NCBI GenBank assembly: GCA_030147455.1
Contig: JASKZU010000175.1
Coordinates: 1-17,696, forward strand
Direction of reading: 5' to 3'
DNA: 17,696 nucleotides
DNA from: Planococcus sp. (in: firmicutes)
GTDB lineage: Bacteria > Bacillota > Bacilli > Bacillales_A > Planococcaceae
Notes under the pieces: model-generated
What the model saw: only the letters and a program-made list of their open reading frames with translations
Database searches by the model: none
Told to the model about the DNA's origin: nothing
Shown: one piece after another, positions 1-5,536 of the stretch
How the letters are laid out: every line of letters begins with the position of its first letter
Numbering within the stretch: the stretch's first letter is position 1
Made by a program: the position numbers and the translations under genes

Positions 1-396
1 GTCGGCGTCAGCGCTTTTTCACACGACCATACCCCGTCTGGCGGCATGGACGTTATCGATCCGGAAAAAGTAAGCGAGACCGCCCCGTTTGACAAACCGG
101 GAGTCACGCAGCTTGATGAGGACACCTACCAAATTACGATCGTAGCCATGGCATTTGGCTATAACGCGCCGGAACTGCGTGTGCCGGCCGGCAAAGAAAT
201 CGTGTTCAAAGCGACCAGCACGGACGTCGTGCACAGTTTTACAATCGATAACACAAAAGTCAACATGATGGTCGTGCCAGGCCGCATTACGACAAAATCC
301 TATACATTCGATGAACCGGGCAGCTACTTGATCTTATGCAATGAATATTGCGGGACCGGCCACCACATGATGTATACAGAAATTGAGGTGTACTGA
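1..396 (+). CDS. cbaB: ba3-type cytochrome c oxidase subunit II (5'-truncated by window edge)
   Basis: This is the C-terminal 131 residues of the CuA subunit of a ba3-type (B-family) heme-copper oxidase. The domain lies outside the membrane, accepts electrons from cytochrome c and passes them to subunit I. The frame is open from base 1, so the ATG at 46 is internal. The binuclear CuA site is complete: a His in DVVHSF, then CNEYCGTGHHMM near the end, which supplies Cys, backbone Glu, Cys, His and Met in the order of the Thermus ba3 subunit. The usual N-terminal membrane helix must lie to the left of the window. The stop codon is one base before the subunit I start, so the two are almost certainly translated from one mRNA. 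Assignment to the ba3 rather than aa3 type rests on the short cupredoxin domain and on the subunit I sequence next door. Confidence 0.93.
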   Translation, partial: VGVSAFSHDHTPSGGMDVIDPEKVSETAPFDKPGVTQLDEDTYQITIVAMAFGYNAPELRVPAGKEIVFKATSTDVVHSFTIDNTKVNMMVVPGRITTKSYTFDEPGSYLILCNEYCGTGHHMMYTEIEVY

Positions 397-397
397 C

Positions 398-2050
398 ATG
401 ATTGCCCAAACAGACCGCAAAATTGCTTTATGGCATATCGGCGTCGCCTATGCCGCTTTTCTGATCGGTACATTGATGGGAGTGCTGCAGGTTTTTATCC
501 GGAATGATGCACTTCAACTTCCTGCATGGCTTGATTACTACCAGGTTTTAACCGCACATGGCGTTCTGCTCGCACTTATTTATACGACCTTTTTTATATT
601 CGCTTTCTTTATTACGGGCATGAGCAAAAGCCTCGGCAGCTTCGGCCCGAAAGTCCGTTTGTTTTCGTGGATCGGCTTATGGGTAACGTTGCTCGGGACT
701 GTTATGGCAACCGTCCTGATTCTGGCTGGTGAAGCGTCTGTTCTTTATACCTTCTACGCTCCGATGAAAGCGAATGGCTTTTATTACGTCGGCCTCGCAC
801 TCGTCATTGTCGGCACATGGATTTCCAGTTTTGCGCTGGTCGGACACTATGTCACATGGCGCCGCCGAAACAAAGGACAGCTGAGCCCGCTGTTTGCTTT
901 TATGACGATTACGACGATTATCTTATGGATTATTGCCTGTCTCGGTGTAGTGGCGACGGTTTTGTTTCAGTATATCCCGTGGGCGTTCGGCTGGACCGAT
1001 ACAATCAACGTCGAACTGAGCCGCTCGCTGTTTTGGTATTTTGGCCATCCGCTTGTTTATTTCTGGTTGCTTCCTGCTTATATCGCATGGTACACGATTG
1101 TGCCGAAACTGCTGGGGGTTAAAGTATTCAGTGACTCGCTGGCGCGCCTGTCATTCGTGTTATTTATCCTGTTTTCGATTCCAGTCGGGTTCCACCACCA
1201 ACTGACAGAACCCGGCATTTCGAACTTCTGGAAGTTCCTCCAGGTCGTCCTGACATTTATGGTGATTGTGCCGTCGCTGATGACGGCGTTCTCGATGTTT
1301 GCGACTTTTGAGATCTCGGGCCGCAAAAAAGGCGGCACAGGATTGTTCGGCTGGTTCAAGAAACTGCCATGGAAAGATGTCCGCTTTACTTCTATTTTTA
1401 TTGCGATGGCATTTTTTATTCCAGGCGGCGCCGGCGGAATAATCAATGCCAGCTTTCAGCTGAACGAGGTCGTGCACAATACGCTGTGGATCGTCGGCCA
1501 TTTCCATATCACGGTCGGCACGCCAGTGGCAATGACATTTATGGGATTGACGTTTTGGCTGATTCCTTATTTAACAGGGCGCCGCTTTACAAAGCGGATG
1601 CAGCGCCTTGGCATTGTGCAGATCATCACGTGGTCAATCGGCATGCTGCTTATGTCGACGGCCCAGCACGTATTAGGTTTAATGGGCGCACCGCGGCGCA
1701 CTGCATACAGCGGCTATAACGGACACCCGGCCGCAATGGAATGGTTTGAAGGCATTATTTCCAATCACGTCACAATGGCCATCGGCGGCTCGATTTTGTT
1801 CTTGTCTGCTATGCTGCTCATGTATATCGTCATCATGACGATGTTCCTGTCGCCGAAAGCCGAAACGCTTGAGCAAACAGTCGAGTTTCCACTGGCTGAA
1901 AGCGATATGTCCAATACGCCAAAATGGCTTGAAAATTGGTGGATTTGGATTGGTGTCGCCGCTTTCCTGATTGTCGCAGCCTATGCGATTCCGCTGTCCC
2001 ATATGATTCATCACGCACCGCCTGGTTCCAAAGGATTTATTACTTGGTAG
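398..2050 (+). CDS. cbaA: ba3-type cytochrome c oxidase subunit I
   Basis: This 551-residue polytopic membrane protein is the catalytic oxygen-reducing, proton-pumping subunit. Metal ligands visible in the translation are His54 (LTAHGVLLAL, low-spin heme), His217 with Tyr221 (GHPLVYFWLLPAY, the CuB His and the Tyr that crosslinks to it), His266-His267 (FHHQLTEP, CuB), and His368/His370 (VGHFHITVG, high-spin and low-spin heme). About 12-13 hydrophobic segments follow the B-family pattern, without the extra C-terminal helices fused in many aa3 enzymes. I chose the ATG at 398 because GAGGTG at 385-390 sits seven bases ahead of it. The upstream in-frame TTG at 383 overlaps that ribosome site and adds only five residues. 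It is coupled to cbaB by a one-base gap and followed 12 bases later by a tiny membrane ORF. Confidence 0.95.
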   Translation: MIAQTDRKIALWHIGVAYAAFLIGTLMGVLQVFIRNDALQLPAWLDYYQVLTAHGVLLALIYTTFFIFAFFITGMSKSLGSFGPKVRLFSWIGLWVTLLGTVMATVLILAGEASVLYTFYAPMKANGFYYVGLALVIVGTWISSFALVGHYVTWRRRNKGQLSPLFAFMTITTIILWIIACLGVVATVLFQYIPWAFGWTDTINVELSRSLFWYFGHPLVYFWLLPAYIAWYTIVPKLLGVKVFSDSLARLSFVLFILFSIPVGFHHQLTEPGISNFWKFLQVVLTFMVIVPSLMTAFSMFATFEISGRKKGGTGLFGWFKKLPWKDVRFTSIFIAMAFFIPGGAGGIINASFQLNEVVHNTLWIVGHFHITVGTPVAMTFMGLTFWLIPYLTGRRFTKRMQRLGIVQIITWSIGMLLMSTAQHVLGLMGAPRRTAYSGYNGHPAAMEWFEGIISNHVTMAIGGSILFLSAMLLMYIVIMTMFLSPKAETLEQTVEFPLAESDMSNTPKWLENWWIWIGVAAFLIVAAYAIPLSHMIHHAPPGSKGFITW

Positions 2051-2062
2051 GAGTTGAGGGAA

Positions 2063-2149
2063 ATGTTTACGATGGTGCTGGCATTAATGGCAATATTTAT
2101 TGTGTTCACCGCAATGTTTGTTGAATTGTCGGTAACGGACGAAGACTAA
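2063..2149 (+). CDS. 28-residue single-helix peptide, candidate ba3 oxidase subunit IIa
   Basis: A 28-residue ORF begins MFTMVLALMAIFIVF and ends VELSVTDED. It is one membrane helix of about 18 residues with a short acidic C-terminus. A clear ribosome site (GGAG, GAGGG at 2050-2060) precedes the ATG, and the intrinsic terminator begins seven bases after the stop, so the ORF is cleanly inside the oxidase transcript. Thermus ba3 oxidase contains a one-helix subunit IIa (CbaD, 34 residues), and similar peptides accompany ba3 oxidases elsewhere. The match here is by size, topology and position, not by a recognised sequence motif. In Thermus the equivalent gene lies ahead of subunit II, whereas here it is last. 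It could alternatively be an unrelated small membrane peptide or assembly factor. Confidence 0.68.
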   Translation: MFTMVLALMAIFIVFTAMFVELSVTDED

Positions 2150-2155
2150 GAAGCG

Positions 2156-2199
2156 GGCTGTTCCAAGTAGCTGAAAAAGCTATGGGAACAGCCTGTTTT
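2156..2199 (+). terminator. Intrinsic terminator of the ba3 oxidase operon
   Basis: GGCTGTTCC (2156-2164) pairs with GGAACAGCC (2185-2193), and AGCT/AGCT pairs inside the stem. A TGTTTTC tail follows. It lies seven bases after the last small ORF. Confidence 0.82.
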
Positions 2200-2223
2200 C
2201 GGTTTGCAGGGGAAGGGCTGCGA

Positions 2224-2250
2224 TTGTATTTAATGAGAATCTTCTATAAT
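2224..2250 (+). promoter_or_regulatory. Candidate sigma-A promoter of the methyltransferase-family gene
   Basis: A perfect -10 TATAAT lies at 2245-2250. The best -35 is TTGTAT at 2224-2229, with a short 15-bp spacer. The start site would fall near 2257, about 22 bases before the ATG. The preceding terminator makes a promoter here necessary, but the -35 is uncertain. Confidence 0.5.
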
Positions 2251-2278
2251 ATTTAAAAAAGAAGTGGAGGGGAAAGCG

Positions 2279-2836
2279 ATGAGCTGGATGGATTGGGTTT
2301 TTACAGCGGTAAGCCTCGTATGGCTTGTTGAATTTATCGTCTTCAGAAACCGGGAGACTGGGCAAGGCGATCCGGTTGAAAAAAAGACATTCATCGGAAT
2401 TTTTCTGTCGCTGCTTGCGACCATCTGCGCGGCCCTCATTTTGCAGGAGTTGAAGGATGCTGGAAATATGGCAACTCTGATGAAAGCATTGGGCTTGATC
2501 CTGCTTGCGCTGGGTGTATTTTTGCGGTTCTGGGGCATCATTCATTTAAAATCGCAGTTCACGCGTCACGTAACGGTGCAAAAAGGCGACAAGATTGTCA
2601 GCAGCGGGCCTTACCGCAAATTGCGGCATCCGCTTTACACGGGGTTGTTTTTGATCGGCATCGGCATGGCGTTGTATATGACCAGCCTGATAGCCGCGAT
2701 TGCTGGAGGCTTGCTGCTGGCTTTTGCCCTTATTAGGCGGATGCAGCACGAGGAGGCGATGCTCGTGGAACAATTCGGTCCGGAATACAAAGAGTGGATG
2801 AAGCACCGTGCACGCCTTATTCCTTATATTTACTGA
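2279..2836 (+). CDS. Isoprenylcysteine carboxyl methyltransferase-family membrane protein
   Basis: This 185-residue integral membrane protein has five hydrophobic stretches and the C-terminal signature of the ICMT/phospholipid methyltransferase superfamily: SSGPYRKLRHPLYTG (Arg116-His117-Pro118 core) followed by the acidic EEAMLVEQFGPEY around residues 158-170. In the family these elements bind S-adenosylmethionine at the membrane face. Bacteria generally lack prenylated CaaX proteins, so the substrate is unknown; lipids or small hydrophobic molecules are possible. I chose the ATG at 2279 because GGAGGGG at 2267-2273 is well spaced from it. The in-frame GTG at 2264 lies upstream of that ribosome site. 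The gene is flanked by terminators on both sides, so it is probably transcribed alone. Confidence 0.85.
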   Translation: MSWMDWVFTAVSLVWLVEFIVFRNRETGQGDPVEKKTFIGIFLSLLATICAALILQELKDAGNMATLMKALGLILLALGVFLRFWGIIHLKSQFTRHVTVQKGDKIVSSGPYRKLRHPLYTGLFLIGIGMALYMTSLIAAIAGGLLLAFALIRRMQHEEAMLVEQFGPEYKEWMKHRARLIPYIY

Positions 2837-2861
2837 ATAAAAATAAATCTGAAAGTGCCTA

Positions 2862-2900
2862 AAGCCTGATTTGAGACAACCGTTTCGAATCAGGCTTTTT
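2862..2900 (+). terminator. Intrinsic terminator after the methyltransferase-family gene
   Basis: AAGCCTGATT (2862-2871) pairs perfectly with AATCAGGCTT (2888-2897). The stem continues through TGAGAC/GTTTCG using wobble pairs around an AACC loop. A run of T follows. Confidence 0.88.
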
Positions 2901-2928
2901 AGTGTATACAAAGAGTGAAGCATATTCA

Positions 2929-2957
2929 TTTACATCTTACACGATCTATTATAAAGT
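2929..2957 (+). promoter_or_regulatory. Candidate promoter of the ohr operon
   Basis: TTTACA (2929-2934) and TAAAGT (2952-2957) are 17 bp apart, putting the start near 2964. An alternative perfect TATAAT at 2971-2976 has no credible -35. Under the first reading the palindrome at 2934-2971 covers the spacer, -10 and +1. Confidence 0.5.
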
Positions 2958-2971
2958 AGATCGTGTAAGAT
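2934..2971 (+). promoter_or_regulatory. Large palindromic operator, probable OhrR site
   Basis: Two perfect 15-bp arms (ATCTTACACGATCTA and its complement, 2934-2948 and 2957-2971) are separated by 8 bp. It lies over the ohr promoter and 24 bp before the ohr ATG. The ohrR gene follows ohr, so OhrR autorepression from here is the natural reading. The sequence does not resemble the Bacillus ohrA operator as I recall it (TACAATT half-sites). A regulator other than OhrR is possible. Confidence 0.68.
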
Positions 2972-2994
2972 ATAATTCTTGGAGGGATGAAAAC

Positions 2995-3414
2995 ATGAAA
3001 ACTCTATACGAAACGACAATGATCAACAGCGGCGGACGCGAAGGAACTGTTTACTCACCCGATAACATCTTCAACTTGGACGTAGCGAAACCAGTAGCAC
3101 TTGGCGGACAGCCAAACACATCAACAAATCCTGAACAATTGTTTGCAGCAGGCTACAGCTCTTGCTTCAACAGCGCTTTGGATTTTATTTTGGAACGTGA
3201 TAAAGTGAAAGTGAACAGCAGCGAAGTCAGTGCAACTGTTTCTTTGATTGGCGATCAAGAAGATGGCGGCGTTAAATTGGCAGTGCGCCTTGAAGTGGAC
3301 ATCGACGGCTTAGAAGACGGCGAAAAGCAAGAATACGTAGAAAAAGCACATGCGTATTGCCCTTATTCCAAAGCGATCAAAGATTCAGTAGACGTGGAGA
3401 TTGTCGTTCGATAA
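2995..3414 (+). CDS. ohr: Organic hydroperoxide resistance protein Ohr
   Basis: This 139-residue cytosolic OsmC/Ohr-fold peroxidase reduces organic and lipid hydroperoxides using a Cys-Cys pair recharged by lipoylated proteins. The peroxidatic Cys57 lies in AAGYSSCFNSA and the resolving Cys122 in HAYCPYSKAI. Arg15 (GGREG) and Glu48 (NPEQLF) complete the active site expected for the family, and full length is retained. I chose the ATG at 2995 because GGAGGG lies about nine bases upstream. The longer open frame from 2902 would run through the operator and the promoter. The gene is 23 bases ahead of ohrR and appears to be co-transcribed with it. Expression should be off until organic peroxide oxidises OhrR. 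Confidence 0.95.
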   Translation: MKTLYETTMINSGGREGTVYSPDNIFNLDVAKPVALGGQPNTSTNPEQLFAAGYSSCFNSALDFILERDKVKVNSSEVSATVSLIGDQEDGGVKLAVRLEVDIDGLEDGEKQEYVEKAHAYCPYSKAIKDSVDVEIVVR

Positions 3415-3437
3415 TCCAATAAAAAACAGGTGATGGA

Positions 3438-3887
3438 ATGAACAAAGCAACAAAACTGGATCAGCAACTTTGTTTTGAAATCTATAAAACGTCCAGCAAC
3501 TTCTCGAAGCTCTATGTCAAAACGTTAGAGCCGTTTGGTTTAACCTTTACTCAGTATCTGGTGCTTCTTGTATTATGGGAAGAAGACGGGTTGACGATGA
3601 AGCAGATCGGCGAAAAGCTGGGACTTGGCACAGGTACACTCAATCCAATCATCAACCGGCTGGTGGCGAGCGGCCGAATTGTCAAAGAACAGTCTACAGA
3701 AGACCGGCGAGCATCTCGCATCTCATTGACCGAGCAATCGCGGTCTGACGAGAATCTCATTGAACAAGCGGTTCATGGAGCCGTTCACCGCCAAATCATC
3801 AACTGCAATTTTCCTGATGTGAACGCGGTGGAGCTGATGAAAAACTTAAAAGCCTTGAATGCGTTTTTCGGCGAAATGGACTTGTAG
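3438..3887 (+). CDS. ohrR: MarR-family organic peroxide sensor OhrR
   Basis: This 149-residue winged-helix MarR repressor starts MNKATKLDQQLCFEIYKTSS. Cys12 occupies the place of the single reactive Cys15 of Bacillus OhrR in its LxxQLCFxxY context. The DNA-reading part runs from about residue 55 to 100 (TMKQIGEKLGLGTGTLNPI, then the wing with TEDRRASRISLT). No second C-terminal-domain cysteine is seen apart from Cys114 (QIINCNFPD), so this is either a one-Cys OhrR that is inactivated by mixed disulfide, or a variant with a potential partner Cys. The ribosome site is AGGTG, seven bases before the ATG. Its position between ohr and the peroxidase gene fits autoregulation through the upstream palindrome. 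Confidence 0.93.
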   Translation: MNKATKLDQQLCFEIYKTSSNFSKLYVKTLEPFGLTFTQYLVLLVLWEEDGLTMKQIGEKLGLGTGTLNPIINRLVASGRIVKEQSTEDRRASRISLTEQSRSDENLIEQAVHGAVHRQIINCNFPDVNAVELMKNLKALNAFFGEMDL

Positions 3888-3916
3888 GAATTCGAGGCAA
3901 AACGGGAGCGATAAAA

Positions 3917-4393
3917 ATGGGGATTTACGATATTACCGTTACGAATGCAAGCGGCGAAGCCTATCAGCTGGATAAATACAAAGGCCAGCCAATGGTTATT
4001 GTGAATACCGCTACTAAATGCGGCTTGCGAGGCCAGTTTGACGGACTCGAGAAACTGTACGATGAGTACAAGGACAAAGGGCTGGTCGTCCTTGGCTTCC
4101 CGTCTGACCAGTTTGGGCAGGAAGTGAGTGATGCTGCTGATGCGGCATCGTCCTGCCGCATGACGTACGGCGTAACATTTCCGATGCACGACATCATTAA
4201 GGTCAACGGCAAACATGCGCATCCGTTGTTCCAGCATTTGACCGCTGAAACCAAAGGCTTTTTGTCCAGCGGCATCAAATGGAATTTCACAAAATTTCTT
4301 GTCGACCAAAATGGCGACGTCGTAGGACGCTTTGCTCCTAAAGATTCTCCGGATTCGATGCGTAAAGATATTCAAAAAATTATCGGCCCGTAA
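3917..4393 (+). CDS. bsaA: Glutathione peroxidase-family thiol peroxidase
   Basis: This 158-residue thioredoxin-fold peroxidase is of the Cys-containing, probably thioredoxin-dependent GPx type found in bacteria. The catalytic tetrad is visible: Cys35 (VNTATKCGLRGQF), Gln68 (FPSDQFGQE), and Trp122-Asn123 (IKWNFTKFL). Cys80 (SSCRMTYGVTFP) sits where the resolving Cys is found in thioredoxin-linked members. The usual FPCNQF motif reads FPSDQF, so that non-catalytic Cys is Ser63. The loop is one residue shorter than the common FPCNQFxxQEP form. GGGAG precedes the ATG by eight bases. The gene is only 29 bases after ohrR with no terminator or clear promoter between, so all three genes probably respond to organic peroxide together. 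Confidence 0.9.
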   Translation: MGIYDITVTNASGEAYQLDKYKGQPMVIVNTATKCGLRGQFDGLEKLYDEYKDKGLVVLGFPSDQFGQEVSDAADAASSCRMTYGVTFPMHDIIKVNGKHAHPLFQHLTAETKGFLSSGIKWNFTKFLVDQNGDVVGRFAPKDSPDSMRKDIQKIIGP

Positions 4394-4403
4394 ATACGAA
4401 TCG

Positions 4404-4432
4404 TTCACGAAAGCGGCGGAATGTGGTAAGCT
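4404..4432 (+). promoter_or_regulatory. Candidate extended -10 promoter of the small basic-protein gene
   Basis: TTCACG (4404-4409), a 17-bp spacer, then TGG-TAAGCT (4424-4432). The start would fall near 4439, about 28 bases before the ATG. CGTTCAC at 4402-4408 reappears inverted as GTGAACG at 4448-4454, next to the ribosome site. The match is modest. Confidence 0.35.
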
Positions 4433-4466
4433 GAACGTCACGATGCAGTGAACGGGAGTGAAAGAA

Positions 4467-4649
4467 ATGAGCAAAGCAAAAGCGAAAAGCGGCGTTGGCC
4501 GCGGAACCGGCAAAAAAGGCTGGAACCGATGGGAAAAAGGCAAAAACAAAGCGAAAAGTTACAAGCCATACACGAGCAAAAGCAACAAGCAGTCCAATGA
4601 TCAAAAAGAACAGCAGCCAGAAGCTGCAACTGAATGGGTCGACGGATAA
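4467..4649 (+). CDS. Small highly basic Gly/Lys-rich protein (resembles DUF3934)
   Basis: This 60-residue protein has a strongly basic N-terminal two thirds, MSKAKAKSGVGRGTGKKGWN, then RWEKGKNKAK, and an acidic tail EATEW-like in character. The GRGTGKKGWNRW core resembles a short uncharacterised Bacillales family (DUF3934, from memory). No enzyme motif, membrane segment or signal peptide is present. The composition suggests a disordered nucleic-acid- or ribosome-binding protein, but that is inference. I chose the ATG at 4467, seven bases after GGGAGTG. A GTG at 4458 lies inside that ribosome site. The gene has its own terminator immediately downstream and a weak promoter upstream, so it may be independent of the peroxidase operon. 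Confidence 0.78.
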   Translation: MSKAKAKSGVGRGTGKKGWNRWEKGKNKAKSYKPYTSKSNKQSNDQKEQQPEAATEWVDG

Positions 4650-4652
4650 ATC

Positions 4653-4684
4653 AAGCCGTGCAGCTTTCTTGCACGGCTTTTTTT
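4653..4684 (+). terminator. Intrinsic terminator after the small basic gene
   Basis: AAGCCGTGCA (4653-4662) pairs perfectly with TGCACGGCTT (4670-4679), followed by a seven-T run. Confidence 0.92.
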
Positions 4685-4723
4685 ATTTCCTGGGAAATGC
4701 AGAAGTGAGCCCACGATTTGCCA

Positions 4724-4754
4724 TAAAAAAACACATCCTAATTTACGGGATGTG
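4724..4754 (-). terminator. Minus-strand terminator overlapping the end of the small membrane gene
   Basis: On the minus strand CACATCC (4754-4748) pairs with GGATGTG (4738-4732) and an uninterrupted T run follows (4731-4724). The left arm overlaps the final codons and stop of the minus-strand gene, supporting that gene as real. Confidence 0.85.
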
Positions 4755-4916
4755 CTGGTCGATGCCAGTAGTACTATGGGCGTTCTCGGCAGAACTATTG
4801 GCGTGGTGGTGGTTTGGATTTGTGTCATGTGCTTTCCGGTCTTGAAAGCTTCCTTTTCGGTAATCGACAAACACGCCTACGGCAATCAATGCAGCAGCAA
4901 TTCCTAATACATACAT
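4743..4916 (-). CDS. Small membrane-anchored His-rich protein, function unknown
   Basis: This 57-residue protein starts MYVLGIAAALIAVGVFVDYR, a single hydrophobic helix ending in a basic stop (YRKGSFQDRK). A polar tail follows with His-His-His and scattered His/Asn/Ser (about six His in 57 residues). There is no lipobox and no cleavage site, so I read it as a one-pass anchored protein. I chose the minus-strand ATG at 4916 because AAAAGGGG (4933-4926) lies nine bases upstream. The TTG at 4925 would abut that ribosome site. A strong terminator sits at its stop codon and a perfect TATAAT lies just upstream. I recognise no family with confidence. The His cluster could bind metal, but that is speculation. 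Confidence 0.72.
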   Translation of the reverse strand: MYVLGIAAALIAVGVFVDYRKGSFQDRKAHDTNPNHHHANSSAENAHSTTGIDQHIP

Positions 4917-4939
4917 CGTTTTCAACCCCTTTTCTTTTT

Positions 4940-4966
4940 ATTATATCCCAACTTTTGGATATAAAC
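4940..4966 (-). promoter_or_regulatory. Candidate minus-strand promoter with inverted repeat
   Basis: The minus strand carries TATAAT (4945-4940) without a good -35. TTATATCC (4941-4948) and GGATATAA (4957-4964) form an inverted repeat with an 8-bp spacer across it. CCAACTT (4948-4954) can instead pair with AAGTTGG (4972-4978). A half-match to sigma-B, GTTTAT-11-GGGATA (4966-4944, minus strand), is also present. The predicted leader is only about 17 bases. Confidence 0.4.
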
Positions 4967-5143
4967 AGCTGAAGTTGGAAAATTTAAATTTCTTAAAATA
5001 TATTCACAGATAGTTGAAATTATCCGGCAATTTTGGCGGCAAAATGAATGTCAAAAAACAACTATAAACAGGCTGTTTTGTAAAGCTTCGCGTCGGCTCA
5101 TTAGACCCTTTTTCACTTTCTTGTGACAGAACCGAGAAACTAC
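4967..5143. other. AT-rich intergenic stretch with nothing recognised
   Basis: Between the minus-strand small gene and the ribonucleotide reductase promoter I find no ORF with a ribosome site, no RNA fold with a tail and no repeat of note. It is part of the 620-base gene-free stretch whose right-hand half holds the regulatory leader described in the following entries. Confidence 0.5.
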
Positions 5144-5172
5144 TTGCGATGAAATTCGAAAAGGTTTATAGT
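5144..5172 (+). promoter_or_regulatory. Sigma-A promoter of the ribonucleotide reductase operon
   Basis: TTGCGA (5144-5149) and TATAGT (5167-5172) are 17 bp apart, giving a start near 5179. The resulting leader is about 360 bases and carries the cobalamin riboswitch. Confidence 0.72.
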
Positions 5173-5177
5173 TGAGA

Positions 5178-5224
5178 CTACAAGATTTGGTGTAGCTGAT
5201 AGATTGAAACACCATATATAGTTA
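5178..5224 (+). promoter_or_regulatory. Tandem NrdR-like boxes, 31 bp apart
   Basis: Against the NrdR box consensus as I know it (acaCwAtATaTwGtGt), ACACCATATATAGTTA at 5209-5224 matches about 13 of 16 positions. CTACAAGATTTGGTGT at 5178-5193 matches about 11 of 16. Their offset is exactly 31 bp, three helical turns, which is the characteristic NrdR spacing. The first box covers the predicted start site, as expected for repression by nucleotide-loaded NrdR. The repressor gene is not in the window. Confidence 0.62.
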
Positions 5225-5227
5225 TAC

Positions 5228-5390
5228 CGCAACACGAGGCGCCCTCTAAGGGCTTAATAGGGAATCCGATAAATTCCGGAGCTGTCCCCGCAACTGTAAG
5301 CGCAGACGAACCATGAACACGCCACTATTCAATGGATGGGAAGGACATGGGGAGATGGACGCGCGAGCCAGGAGACCTGCCTCTGCTAGT
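5228..5390 (+). promoter_or_regulatory. Cobalamin (B12) riboswitch aptamer
   Basis: The conserved core is plain: GAGGCGCC, TTAATAGGGAATCCG, GCTGTCCCCGCAACTGTAA, GGGAAGGAC and the B12 box AGCCAGGAGACCTGCC at 5366-5381, all in canonical order and spacing. It binds an adenosylcobalamin-type ligand. The outer limits are approximate. It lies in the leader of the thioesterase-nrdA-nrdB-flavodoxin transcript, about 50 bases after the predicted start, and is followed by an expression-platform hairpin. This resembles the known arrangement in which B12 represses a B12-independent ribonucleotide reductase when a class II enzyme is available. Confidence 0.95.
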
Positions 5391-5441
5391 TGACGTTTTG
5401 CTCTTCTCCGGGAATTGGGAAGGATGACAAAGGTTTGATTT

Positions 5442-5519
5442 GTGTGGACGGTGGCGTCTGCCTTATTGACTTGTGTTCATGCCCTCGTTTCCACACGGAG
5501 AATGGGGGCTTTTGTTTTT
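5442..5519 (+). terminator. Riboswitch expression platform: terminator and competing antiterminator
   Basis: GCCCTCGTTT (5481-5490) pairs with GAATGGGGGC (5500-5509, with wobbles) and TTTTGTTTTT follows, an intrinsic terminator 18 bases before the thioesterase ATG. GTGTGGA at 5442-5448 is perfectly complementary to TCCACAC at 5490-5496, which spans the edge and loop of that hairpin, so it can serve as antiterminator. The inferred logic is that ligand-bound aptamer favours the terminator. The aptamer-antiterminator link is not resolved by eye. Confidence 0.75.
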
Positions 5520-5536
5520 CAGGAGGAGGAACCATC

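Noticed and set aside
2226..2252. Fur/PerR-like box around TAATGAGAATCTTCTATAAT
   Set aside because: Only part of the 7-1-7 pattern is matched and there is no iron or peroxide context for the downstream gene.
3785..4549. 254-codon minus-strand open frame opposite ohrR and the peroxidase gene
   Set aside because: It is antisense to two clearly recognised genes, has no family features and no ribosome site; it is a shadow of codon bias.
5390..5536. Open frame extending the thioesterase upstream by 49 codons
   Set aside because: It runs through the riboswitch expression platform and the terminator hairpin, is Cys/Gly-rich without family similarity, and a strong ribosome site places the start at 5537.
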